Positions 46,259 to 54,105 of a stretch of 64,000 bases of DNA are shown piece after piece. The notes below the pieces were generated by a model. The model worked only from the letters and a program-made list of their open reading frames with translations. It did no database searches and was not told the origin of the DNA. How positions within the stretch are numbered: position 1 is the stretch's first letter; each line of letters starts with the position of its first letter. Where the stretch lies: NCBI GenBank assembly GCA_964587835.1, contig CAZPMN010000001.1, forward strand, positions 117,546 through 181,545, written 5' to 3'. The position numbers were made by a program, and so were the translations under genes. The stretch comes from Erginobacter sp964587835 (GTDB lineage Bacteria; Auribacterota; Erginobacteria; Erginobacterales; Erginobacteraceae).

Positions 46259-47091
46259 GGCTCCGCCCGAGAAACCTCCCCCCCGGATGGTATCCGGGAA
46301 CGGAGGAAGAAACCCGACAGACGATCGAGGACTATCTCGGGTCGGGTCCGGCCCCCGATGCCCGGGCGGTGGCTGGGGTGGCCCCCCACGCCGGCTGGGC
46401 CTTTTCGGGCCGGATCGCCTTGCAAGTCCTCCGACGTCTCCGCCGGCCTGTCGAAACGGTGGTCGTGGTGGGCGGACATCTTCCCCCCACCGGCGGTGTC
46501 CTGGCTGCCCCTGAAGAGGGCTACGAGACTCCCCTGGGGATTCTGGAGGCCGATCTGGAACTGTTGGCGGGCATCTCCGATCTCCTCCCTAGAGGGGTGT
46601 GGGAAGACCGCGTCCCCGACAACACGGTCGAGGTGCAGCTGCCCCTGGTCAGATATTTATTCCCCGATTCCCAGGCTCTGGCCCTGCGGGCCGCGCCGGC
46701 GGGGGTGGCGGCGGAGCTGGGCCGGGCGATCCACTCGGCGGCGGATTCCCTGGGCCGGACCGTGGCCGTCCTCGGTTCCACCGATCTGACCCATTATGGG
46801 CCCAACTATGGTTTCAGTCCCGAGGGAAGGGGAGAACGGGCGTTACGCTGGGTGAGGGAGGTCAACGATCGAGGATTTATCGAGAGATTGCTGGAGATGG
46901 ACGGTCCGGGCGCTCTCGTTCACGCCGGGGAGAACCAGTCCGCCTGCTCGGCGGGCGCGGCGGTGGCCGCGCTGACCTTCGCCCGGGATTGCGGGGTAAA
47001 GCGAGGGGACCTGGTCGAATACGCGAACAGCCACGACCTCCATCCCGATGATTCCTTTGTCGGCTACGCCGGGATCATCTACCGGCCGTAA
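46255..47091 (+). CDS. MEMO1-family protein (AmmeMemoRadiSam system protein B)
   Basis: 278 residues. VAPHAGWAFSGRIA near the N-terminus, PDNTVEVQLPLVRYL, STDLTHYGPNYGF and the ending NSHDLHPDDSFVGYAGI are the MEMO signatures, whose His/Asp residues bind metal in related dioxygenase-like folds. It usually goes with an AMMECR1-domain protein and a radical SAM enzyme; neither is adjacent, although a B12-type radical SAM gene lies divergently upstream. Molecular function in bacteria is not established. Confidence 0.88.
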   Translation: MRLRPRNLPPGWYPGTEEETRQTIEDYLGSGPAPDARAVAGVAPHAGWAFSGRIALQVLRRLRRPVETVVVVGGHLPPTGGVLAAPEEGYETPLGILEADLELLAGISDLLPRGVWEDRVPDNTVEVQLPLVRYLFPDSQALALRAAPAGVAAELGRAIHSAADSLGRTVAVLGSTDLTHYGPNYGFSPEGRGERALRWVREVNDRGFIERLLEMDGPGALVHAGENQSACSAGAAVAALTFARDCGVKRGDLVEYANSHDLHPDDSFVGYAGIIYRP

Positions 47092-47092
47092 G

Positions 47093-47329
47093 CTATTCCT
47101 CGCGCCGGCGGTTTCGCTGAAGGAGTTCGTCCCGGAGTTTTTGCATCTTGTCCCGCTGGGCGGATTCCGCCTCGGGGTTCTCCTCGATGTTGAATTCGAG
47201 GACGCTTCCATCGTGGACGGTTTCCGGCAGGAACTCGACCGGCCAGACGAAATCTCCCATTTCTCCCTCGATTTCGAGAACCGCCAGCTTTTCGTTCTCA
47301 ATCCGGTCGATGACTACCCGAACTTTCAT
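47093..47329 (-). CDS. DUF3006-type small protein
   Basis: 78 residues from ATG 47329 with GGGAGAG upstream. MKVRVVIDRIENEKLAVLEI and WPVEFLPETVHDGSVLEFNI match DUF3006, a small beta-domain often found beside stand-alone ComEC-type metallo-hydrolases; such a hydrolase gene is present at 52.3 kb on the same strand. The C-terminus is charged and probably helical. It lies 1 bp from the stop of the convergent MEMO gene. Function unknown. Confidence 0.75.
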   Translation of the reverse strand: MKVRVVIDRIENEKLAVLEIEGEMGDFVWPVEFLPETVHDGSVLEFNIEENPEAESAQRDKMQKLRDELLQRNRRREE

Positions 47330-47357
47330 CCGTTTATACTCTCCCTTTGTTTGAATT

Positions 47358-48641
47358 TCAGGGGTTAACTCCCCGGCTCCGGTCGTCTCCCTCACGGGCC
47401 TTCTCAACCAGGCGGTGGACCGCCCGCCCGCGTATCCTTCTCCACCGGGAGCTGAGTTGGGAGAGGAGTCGGCGCCCTGATTCCGGCTCTCGTCCCGGAT
47501 GCCGACGGAAGTAGCGTTCCCCCGCCGCATAGTCGGACAGTACCCTGGCGAACCCGTGGCGGAAGAAGACGGCGTTGTCGGCACTGATCGGCGCCTCGGC
47601 CAGGATGGTTCCCAGGCAGGCCCCGCTGACCGCCCGACGGAAATAGTCATATCGGCGGGCGGCATTGTCCTCCTCCTGGAAGCGGAGAAAGATCGCCGCC
47701 GCCGCCCGGGCATCCGCGGTCGCCCGGTGCCAGTCCTTCAGTTCGATTCCCAGGGCCGCCGCCACCTCTCCCAGGCGGTGCCCCTGGCCGGGCATCCGGG
47801 AGCGGGCCGCCAGGAGGGTGCAGAAGGTGTCATTGGTAAGCTTCCGGCCGAGAAGGCGCCGGCTGGCCCGGCGGAGGAAGGCGAGATCGAAATCTATATT
47901 GTGTCCGATCAGAGTGGCGGAACCGGCAAAGTCGAGAAAACCCGGTAGCACCTCACTTAAGGGGGGGGCGTTTTCCAGATCCCGGTCGGTAATTCCGGTA
48001 ATTTCGGTGATCAGCCTGGGCAGCGATCGGGAGGGCTTGACCAGAGCGCTGAATTCCTCGCCCATCCTGCCTTGGGTAACCCGGACCGCTCCGATCTCGA
48101 TGATCTCGTCGCGCCGGGGATCTCTCCCCGTGGTTTCGAGGTCAAAGGCGATATATTCCCGGCCGAATCCCTTCTCCATCGTCTGTTGCCGCCCCTGTCC
48201 CAGCTTGAAGATCAGTCCCGCCGCCGAGTAACGCTCCCCCCCGGGGCCAGCCGGAGAAAGGGAAAAGGCTGCGCCGCCCCTGCGGTACCGGAGTCCTTCC
48301 CGGGTACCGAGCGCGAGATCTCCTTTGCCTCCCGGTTCGGTCTGGAGGAAAATCCGTCGCCGGTAGGGTTTGAAGATCCTCCGGAAGAGGGAGGAGGCGG
48401 CGCTGGCGTCCGGGGAGCCGTCCGGGGCGACGGTAAGACCCCGACCGCGGGCGAGGTCGTCGGTCAGCTGCTGAAGGATTTCCCCGAGGCCGGGGAGGGA
48501 GAAGGGATCGATCAGGTGGGAGGGGGAAGCCCGGAGTAGGTCCTCCCGGGAGAACTGGATCGCGGAGAGAAGCTTTTTCAGGCCGATCGGGATCTCCCGT
48601 CCGGGGAAGATCTCGTCCACGATCTGCAGATCGCCGGTCAT
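47358..48641 (-). CDS. DEDDh 3'-5' exonuclease-domain protein
   Basis: 427 residues. The central domain (about 160-330) has the DEDDh set: YIAFDLETTGRDP, GHNIDFDLAFL and HRATADARAAAAIFL, as in DNA polymerase III epsilon. The N-terminal ~150 residues (SAIQFSREDLLRASPSHLID...) and C-terminal ~100 (FFRHGFARVLSDYAAG...) are not domains I recognise. ATG 48641 overlaps the stop of the PNP gene by one base. Its linkage to nucleoside phosphorylases suggests degradation of DNA or RNA to nucleotides. Confidence 0.8.
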   Translation of the reverse strand: MTGDLQIVDEIFPGREIPIGLKKLLSAIQFSREDLLRASPSHLIDPFSLPGLGEILQQLTDDLARGRGLTVAPDGSPDASAASSLFRRIFKPYRRRIFLQTEPGGKGDLALGTREGLRYRRGGAAFSLSPAGPGGERYSAAGLIFKLGQGRQQTMEKGFGREYIAFDLETTGRDPRRDEIIEIGAVRVTQGRMGEEFSALVKPSRSLPRLITEITGITDRDLENAPPLSEVLPGFLDFAGSATLIGHNIDFDLAFLRRASRRLLGRKLTNDTFCTLLAARSRMPGQGHRLGEVAAALGIELKDWHRATADARAAAAIFLRFQEEDNAARRYDYFRRAVSGACLGTILAEAPISADNAVFFRHGFARVLSDYAAGERYFRRHPGREPESGRRLLSQLSSRWRRIRGRAVHRLVEKAREGDDRSRGVNP

Positions 48642-49489
48642 CAGCCGTTCGCCAGGTCTCCCGCCGCTTTCATTTCGGTGATGACGTATTCAATCAGGCC
48701 GGCGAGTTTCTTGCTGGCTTCCGCCGCCGCCGCGGTCACTTCCTCGTGAGTCAGTTCGACTGTCCGGTCCGCACTGACCAGGTTGGAGATGAAGGTGATG
48801 GCCAGAAAGCGAAGGTTGAGGTAACTGGAGACGAGGGCTTCCGGTACGGTCGACATCCCGACCGCGTCGGCGCCCAGTTGTCCGGCCATGGCAATCTCGG
48901 CTCGGGTCTCATAGCTGGGCCCGGAAAAGGAGATCAACACACCTTCCCGCAGTTCGATCCCCAGTTGCCGCGCCCCGGCCCGGGAGATCTCCCGCAGGCG
49001 GGGGTTGTAGGCGCGGGCCATATCCGGAAAGCGGGGCCCGACGCTTTCGTCGTTGGGGCCGGTCAGCGGGTTGAGGAACATGAAGTTGATGTGGTCCCGG
49101 ACCAGCATCAGATCGCCTCCCTTAAACTCGGGGTTGATCCCCCCGGCGGCGTTGGTATTGATGATCGTCTTTACGCCCAGGGCTTTCATCACGAAGAGGG
49201 GGTAGAGAATTTTGGCCGCCGGGAGGCCTTCGTAAAAATGGACCCTGCCTTCCTGGACCACGACCCCCTTGCCGGCGCAGGTTCCAAAGGCCAGCTGGCC
49301 GCCGTGGCCCTTCACCGAGGAGACCGGGAAGTGGGGGATCTCCCCGTAGGGGATGTGTACGGTATCCTCCAACATGTCCACCACCCTGCCCAGCCCGGAG
49401 CCGAGGATCACCCCCACCTCTGGCTCCATCTCGGTCCGGGTCTTCAGATAGGCGACGGTTTCCTGAATCTTCTGCTTGTCAACAATCAT
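48641..49489 (-). CDS. punA: Purine nucleoside phosphorylase
   Basis: 282 residues from ATG 49489; the frame upstream runs into repeat DNA. GVILGSGLGRVVDML, the long KGHGGQLAFG, INTNAAGGINPEF and SGPSYETRAEIAMAGQLGADAVGMSTVPEAL are diagnostic for the trimeric PNP family. It splits purine (deoxy)nucleosides to base and (deoxy)ribose-1-phosphate, which the adjacent phosphopentomutase converts to the 5-phosphate. Both genes read in the same direction with a repeat-containing spacer between. Confidence 0.93.
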   Translation of the reverse strand: MIVDKQKIQETVAYLKTRTEMEPEVGVILGSGLGRVVDMLEDTVHIPYGEIPHFPVSSVKGHGGQLAFGTCAGKGVVVQEGRVHFYEGLPAAKILYPLFVMKALGVKTIINTNAAGGINPEFKGGDLMLVRDHINFMFLNPLTGPNDESVGPRFPDMARAYNPRLREISRAGARQLGIELREGVLISFSGPSYETRAEIAMAGQLGADAVGMSTVPEALVSSYLNLRFLAITFISNLVSADRTVELTHEEVTAAAAEASKKLAGLIEYVITEMKAAGDLANG

Positions 49490-49531
49490 AACTATGCTCC
49501 CGCTTCCCCCGATCCGGGGTTTTTTTATTTT

Positions 49532-49672
49532 ACCGCAAAGGACGCAAAGAAAGACAAAAGTTAAGTTCGGGCAGTTTTGCACCGGGTCGATATTATAATC
49601 AATATCAGATTGAAATCCCGGCGCCGGAAAGTTTGCCTAAATAATCTTTGCGTTCTCTGCGTTCTCTGCGGT
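49532..49672. repeat. Inverted CGCAAAG-type repeats between deoB and the PNP gene
   Basis: ACCGCAAAGGACGCAAAG (49532-49549) and CTTTGCGTTCTCTGCGTTCT (from 49646) with GCGGT at its end are opposite-facing versions of a widely seen short repeat. They enclose about 95 bp of A/T-rich DNA. No coding function. Confidence 0.65.
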
Positions 49673-49678
49673 TCAAAA

Positions 49679-50854
49679 TCAGTTATTGGAGATCTCTTCG
49701 AGAAAGCTCCGGCCGTATTTCATCTGGGCTAGGCCCAGATAATCGCTGATGGTCTGAGCGATGTCAGCGAAGCTATCGCGGATTCCCAGGTCAACCCCGG
49801 GCCGGACCGGCTGTCCGCTGACCAGGAGGGGGATGTATTCGCGGGTGTGATCGGTGTGTCCGGGGAAGGTGGGGTCGCAGCCGTGGTCGGCGGTGATGAA
49901 GAGGATATCATCGGGACCGAGGGCGGAGAGGATTTCCGGAATCCGGGAGTCGAAATCCTGCAGGGCTCGCCCGTAGGCTTCCACATCGCGGCGATGCCCG
50001 AATTTCATATCAAAATCAACCAGGTTGGTAAAGATCAGGCTGTAGCCTTCCCGCCCCATTGCCTCCAGGGTCCGGTCAACTCCGTCCATATTGTCCTCGA
50101 TGCTCACTGTGTCGGTGACGCCCTTGCCGGCGAAGATATCATAAATCTTTCCCACTCCGTAAGTTTTCAGGCCGCGGCGGATTACCAGGTCGAGAATGGT
50201 ATCCTCCGGGGGAGCGAGGGAGAAGTCGTGCCGATGGGCGGTTCGCTCAAAGCTCCCCTGTTCACCGACGAAGGGGCGGGCGATCACCCGGGCCACCGAG
50301 TGTTCCCCCTGCAGCAGTTCCCTAGCCTGCCGGCAGATTCCATATAGTTCCTCCAGGGGGATGATCTCTTCGTGGGCGGCGATCTGGAAGACGCTGTCGG
50401 CGGAGGTGTAAATGATCGGGTAGCCGGTTTGCAGATGTTCCTCGCCCAGGTCCTTGATGATCTCAGTCCCGGAGGCGGCGTAATTGCCCAGGGTCTTGCG
50501 CCCGATCTTCTTCTCAAAGGCTTTGACCAGATTCCGGGGGAAGCCATTCGGGTAGACCGGGAAAGGTTTTTCCGAAACCACGCCGGCGATCTCCCAGTGG
50601 CCGACGGTGGTATCCTTGCCGGCGGAGAGCTCGGCCGCTTTGCCGAACGCTCCGGAAGGATCGGGGGAGGGCGGGATATTTTTCAGGGGGGCGATGTTGC
50701 CCAGCCCCATCCGGGCCAAGTAGGGGAGTTTGAAGTTCTTCAGGGCCGCGGCGATGTGACCCAGGGTATCGGCCCCCCGGTCTCCCCAGGCCGCGGCGTC
50801 CGGCATCTCCCCGATCCCGACGCTGTCCAGAACGATGATTACAGCTCGTTTCAT
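49679..50854 (-). CDS. deoB: Phosphopentomutase DeoB
   Basis: 391 residues. VLDSVGIGEMPDAAAWGDRG with GADTLGHIA, GKDTTVGHWEIAG (the phosphorylated Thr) and ITADHGCDPTFPGHTDHTREY (metal ligands) are complete. It interconverts (deoxy)ribose-1- and 5-phosphate, linking the nucleoside phosphorylases to central metabolism. ATG 50854 starts MKRAVIIVLDS. Same strand as PNP and the DNA-uptake genes. Confidence 0.96.
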   Translation of the reverse strand: MKRAVIIVLDSVGIGEMPDAAAWGDRGADTLGHIAAALKNFKLPYLARMGLGNIAPLKNIPPSPDPSGAFGKAAELSAGKDTTVGHWEIAGVVSEKPFPVYPNGFPRNLVKAFEKKIGRKTLGNYAASGTEIIKDLGEEHLQTGYPIIYTSADSVFQIAAHEEIIPLEELYGICRQARELLQGEHSVARVIARPFVGEQGSFERTAHRHDFSLAPPEDTILDLVIRRGLKTYGVGKIYDIFAGKGVTDTVSIEDNMDGVDRTLEAMGREGYSLIFTNLVDFDMKFGHRRDVEAYGRALQDFDSRIPEILSALGPDDILFITADHGCDPTFPGHTDHTREYIPLLVSGQPVRPGVDLGIRDSFADIAQTISDYLGLAQMKYGRSFLEEISNN

Positions 50855-50997
50855 GAAAATTGCTCCATTAACTAAAGTACCTAAAACGCGGTTGAACGCT
50901 CCGCCGGGCAGGGATCGCTTGCTGCCGCTTGGATGGTGTTCCCGCCGGGAACAGCCGGAGACGTTTCACCGCGCTTTAGGCGCTGGGTGTGCTCCCT

Positions 50998-52278
50998 TCA
51001 AATCCTGGCCTTGACTTCCTCGATGAAATCTTCCACTTCCCGGGGGAGCGACCAGTCAAAGATGTACTTCAGCTTGCTGGCCAATCCGACGGTGAGGTAC
51101 ACCCCGGCCGCGTAACTGTGACCACCGATTTGCACCGGGTTTCCCTTGATCGACTTCACTCCCTTCAGTTCATCCACCTTGAATTTCCTTTCCTTCCCTC
51201 CCCGGATACTGAGCCGGTCGTTCTTCAGAACCATGATGTAGAAATCCGGATTGTGGTACTCGACGATGTCATATCCGATTGAGGCCGGGGGGTTATGCCG
51301 GGCGAATTTTCTCTTCAGGTTGCCCGCTTCGTCGTACTCCAGGCGAAAAACCCTCAAGTCCACCACCAGGAACCGCATCCCCGACTGGGTGGTCTCCTCG
51401 CGGTGCTTGCCCTGGGCGAACTTCTTATAGATATTCTCCTCTTCCTCCATCCGCCTGACCTTGAACTTGTCGGCCACCGAGAGCTCGCGGTTGGCCGCCA
51501 GCTTGGTAATCAGGTCAATCAGATCGCCCGGCGAGGGGGCGGACTGGGTGGCGAGGATCAGCAGGCGCCATTTCTTCCCCCATTCCTCCTCCTCCGGTTT
51601 CAGCCGGTTTTCAATCAGCCGCATCAGCTGGGCCGCGTATTCGTCGTCCTCCCCGTTGATCCGCTTGAAGACAATCTCGGCGGCGTTCTGGAAGTGGGGG
51701 TCGACGATCAGGTCGGCGCAGTCACGTTCTGCGGTATCAATGGAGAGGGGGGACCAGGGGTGGTGGTCGTACCAGTAGATCTTCACCCCGGACTTCTGGA
51801 GATCGATCAGGGCGTCCTCGATGTCGGCCAGGCTCTCGCTGGCGATTCCCACATCGGTAATAAAAAGCCGCTGGGGTTTGTCCGGATTCTTGGCCAGGGA
51901 GCGCAAGGCCCAGCGAATTCCCCGGGCGGTGGTGATCTCGATTCGGGCCAACGGAGAGAAGTGTTTCAGGAGAGCCCCGGAGACGATTCCGTCCCAGTCA
52001 TTATGGGTCAGGATATGGTCGAAGATCTCTGGTTTCTGGGGGAGATCAAGTTTAGTGACTTCTCCGGAGGGCGCCTTCGGCGCCGGGGCCGCCACTTCCT
52101 CACCGGGATCAGCGACATTTCCCACTTCCATCAGGGGTTCTTCCTCCTCCCGGGCGGCCTCCGCCAGTTCCGACCATTCTCCGCTCTTTTTTCGGATCAA
52201 CCGGGACAGGTCCAGGGCGATCAGGAGGAAGGCGACGGCGGCCACACCTCCGATTAGGAAATAGACGTGAGGATCCAT
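50998..52278 (-). CDS. Membrane-anchored DHH-family phosphoesterase
   Basis: 426 residues. Residues 5-24 form one membrane segment, followed by a ~60-residue charged linker. The DHH domain has LTHNDWDGIVSGALL (92-104), FITDVGIASE (140-149) and YWYDHHPWSPL (170-180); a C-terminal GGHSYAAGVYL is the DHHA1-type substrate loop. DHH/DHHA1 proteins degrade short oligonucleotides, pAp or cyclic dinucleotides. A single TM plus linker tethering the domain is uncommon; it could sit under the DNA channel encoded just upstream. Specificity is unknown. Confidence 0.8.
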   Translation of the reverse strand: MDPHVYFLIGGVAAVAFLLIALDLSRLIRKKSGEWSELAEAAREEEEPLMEVGNVADPGEEVAAPAPKAPSGEVTKLDLPQKPEIFDHILTHNDWDGIVSGALLKHFSPLARIEITTARGIRWALRSLAKNPDKPQRLFITDVGIASESLADIEDALIDLQKSGVKIYWYDHHPWSPLSIDTAERDCADLIVDPHFQNAAEIVFKRINGEDDEYAAQLMRLIENRLKPEEEEWGKKWRLLILATQSAPSPGDLIDLITKLAANRELSVADKFKVRRMEEEENIYKKFAQGKHREETTQSGMRFLVVDLRVFRLEYDEAGNLKRKFARHNPPASIGYDIVEYHNPDFYIMVLKNDRLSIRGGKERKFKVDELKGVKSIKGNPVQIGGHSYAAGVYLTVGLASKLKYIFDWSLPREVEDFIEEVKARI

Positions 52279-52293
52279 GGCGCTTTCCTTTAT

Positions 52294-53226
52294 TTACTCT
52301 TCGTCGGCGCCTTCAGCCGCGGCCGAGTATTCACCGGTTACCTCGTAGCCTTCCCCGTCGGTCAGAACCGTGACATTTCCGTGATAGTCAGTCCGCCAGA
52401 TTTCGGCCCCTGATTCCCTGAAGAGCTTCATCGGCTCCCAATGGGGATGGTCGAATTTGTTTCTCTTGCCGGCGGAGATGACGACTACCTCCGGATCGGT
52501 CAGGTAGTAGATGAGGGAGCCGGAGGCTGTCTTGGATCCGTGATGGCCCGCCTTGAGTACGGTGGACTTCACCGGAGCCCCGCTGGAGAGGATTATATTC
52601 TCGCAACCGTGCTCGCAGTCTCCGGTGAGGAGGAAGGAGATATCGCCATACTCCAGCCGGATAACGATCGAATGCTCGTTCAGGTTGGTTTCGTACTTCC
52701 TCTTTTCCGGTGGGACCTGGGGAGCAATAACCTGGGCAGTCACCCGGTCCCCCCAGTCGAGAAACTCTCCCTTCTCCGGGATCTTGAGCGGGATTTTCCG
52801 GGATTTGATTGAGTCAAGGAGCTTGTTGTAGACATTGGTGGTGTGGGGGATTCCGGTGTCGTAGATTATCCCGATCGGGATCCCGCTGTTGACCACCTCA
52901 ACCAGTCCGCCGACGTGATCGTAATCCGGGTGGGTGATGACCACCATATCGATCTTCTTGATTCCCTCCTGTTCCAGATAGGGGAGGACGACTTCCAGGC
53001 CGGCATCGAAATGGGAGTAACGGGTGGCCGACTGGCCCCCGTCAATCAGGATCACCTTCCCGTCCGGGGTCTGGATCAGCGTGGAGTCCCCCTGCCGGAC
53101 GTCGAGAAAGGTGACCTTGAGCAGGTTCTCCCCCTCCAGGGCGAAGCCCTCCGCGCAAGAAAGAAGGCAGAGTACGGCCAACGCTGCGGGGAGCAGATAT
53201 TTCAGCCTGGATAAGAATGAACTCAT
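52294..53226 (-). CDS. Stand-alone ComEC-type metallo-beta-lactamase-fold hydrolase (probable lipoprotein)
   Basis: 310 residues. A signal sequence ends in LLSCAEG (lipobox, Cys24). The MBL fold follows the ComEC C-terminal domain: FLDVRQGDSTLI, VVITHPDYDHVGG (99-107; complete HxxxDH ligand set), LLTGDCEHG and GHHGSKT. It may cut one strand of incoming DNA or hydrolyse another phosphodiester outside the cytoplasm. The two HhH genes and ComEC lie upstream on the same strand. Its active site is intact whereas that of the ComEC here is not. Confidence 0.85.
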   Translation of the reverse strand: MSSFLSRLKYLLPAALAVLCLLSCAEGFALEGENLLKVTFLDVRQGDSTLIQTPDGKVILIDGGQSATRYSHFDAGLEVVLPYLEQEGIKKIDMVVITHPDYDHVGGLVEVVNSGIPIGIIYDTGIPHTTNVYNKLLDSIKSRKIPLKIPEKGEFLDWGDRVTAQVIAPQVPPEKRKYETNLNEHSIVIRLEYGDISFLLTGDCEHGCENIILSSGAPVKSTVLKAGHHGSKTASGSLIYYLTDPEVVVISAGKRNKFDHPHWEPMKLFRESGAEIWRTDYHGNVTVLTDGEGYEVTGEYSAAAEGADEE

Positions 53227-53258
53227 TATTTTATTTGGCTGCGGGAAACAGAGTTATC

Positions 53259-53300
53259 CTATCATAAGCCGGGCGCCCGGGGGCGCCCGGCTTATGATAG
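53259..53300. repeat. Perfect 20-bp palindrome
   Basis: CTATCATAAGCCGGGCGCCC at 53259-53278 and its exact complement at 53281-53300, separated by GG. It lies in the 80 bp between the HhH gene and the MBL gene. No T-run follows in the minus direction, so it may be an mRNA-stability hairpin or weak terminator. Confidence 0.85.
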
Positions 53301-53306
53301 ATTAAA

Positions 53307-53594
53307 TTACTCGGCTGCCGGAGCCATCGGTGGATTGCAGACCAGGCCCGACTCAATCATCTTCTGCAGCGTCTTCTCGCCGATCCCCTTGACCCGGACC
53401 ACGTCATTGATGCTGTTGAAGGGGCCGTTGGCATCCCGGTCATCAATGATCTTCTGGGCGGTCGCGGGGCCGATCCCCTTGACCGACTGCAGTTCCGCGG
53501 AGCTGGCGGTATTGACATCAATCTCGGCCAGCAAAGGAGCGGTGATCGCCAAAGCGAAGAGCACCGCCATCGAGCATGCGATAAAAGATCTCAT
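53307..53594 (-). CDS. ComEA-like helix-hairpin-helix protein
   Basis: 95 residues from ATG 53594 with AAAGGAGGAA upstream. A signal peptide (about 1-23, ending LLAEIDVN) precedes a single HhH pair: IDVNTASSAELQSVKGIGPA and VVRVKGIGEKTLQKM. This is the ComEA DNA-binding core, which holds incoming double-stranded DNA outside the inner membrane. There is no membrane anchor apart from the signal peptide, so it is likely periplasmic. A second copy follows upstream. Confidence 0.85.
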   Translation of the reverse strand: MRSFIACSMAVLFALAITAPLLAEIDVNTASSAELQSVKGIGPATAQKIIDDRDANGPFNSINDVVRVKGIGEKTLQKMIESGLVCNPPMAPAAE

Positions 53595-53761
53595 GCGTGG
53601 TTCCTCCTTTCGTTTGTCCCCGCCGGGCGGGGATTGATTTACCAGCGGCGCCACCGCGGCGCCGCGACTTGGAGCCGCGATATGAGCCGGAACCGGCGTC
53701 ATATCCGGCTGGGTTGCCGATAAATAACTATATCACGGTCTGAAATTCAGGCCAGGCTTTT

Positions 53762-54064
53762 TTAGCGGCCTTTGCCCGTTGCCCCGGCGTAGAGTCCCTG
53801 CCGGCGGAGTGATTCAAGCATCCGGTCATCCACCCCCAGTACCCTGCGCTGGAGATCGGCCAGGGAACGGTAGGGTCCGTTGGCTTCCCGTTCGGCGATG
53901 AACTTCATCGCCACCCGGGGACCGACCCCGTCCAGGGTCTGCAACTCCCCGCTGCCGGCGGAATTGACATCGATCCGTCCCTGTCCGTTCGCACTCAGGA
54001 CGGGCAGGATCAGCAGTCCCAGGGACAGCAGGAGGATCGAAGCCAGGCTCGGTTTCCATTTCAT
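53762..54064 (-). CDS. ComEA-like helix-hairpin-helix protein, second copy
   Basis: 100 residues from ATG 54064 with GGAAAGAAG upstream; a GTG at 54109 overlaps the ComEC stop but would put a leader before the signal peptide. Signal peptide SILLLSLGLLILPVLSANG, then IDVNSAGSGELQTLDGVGPR and a more divergent second hairpin (LQRRVLGVDDRMLESL), which has lost the GIG motif. It is more diverged than the downstream copy. Confidence 0.8.
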   Translation of the reverse strand: MKWKPSLASILLLSLGLLILPVLSANGQGRIDVNSAGSGELQTLDGVGPRVAMKFIAEREANGPYRSLADLQRRVLGVDDRMLESLRRQGLYAGATGKGR

Positions 54065-54105
54065 CTCTTCTTTCCAGAAAATCGCTGTGCCGGTGCCGGG
54101 ATAGC

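Noticed and set aside
47330..47713. Upstream extension of the DUF3006 gene
   Set aside because: It overlaps the exonuclease gene on the same strand in another frame; ATG 47329 has a good ribosome site and matches the family length.
49506..49528. CCCC-GATC-GGGG followed by T-run as a terminator
   Set aside because: The T-run is on the plus strand where no gene precedes it, and the stem is only about 4 bp.
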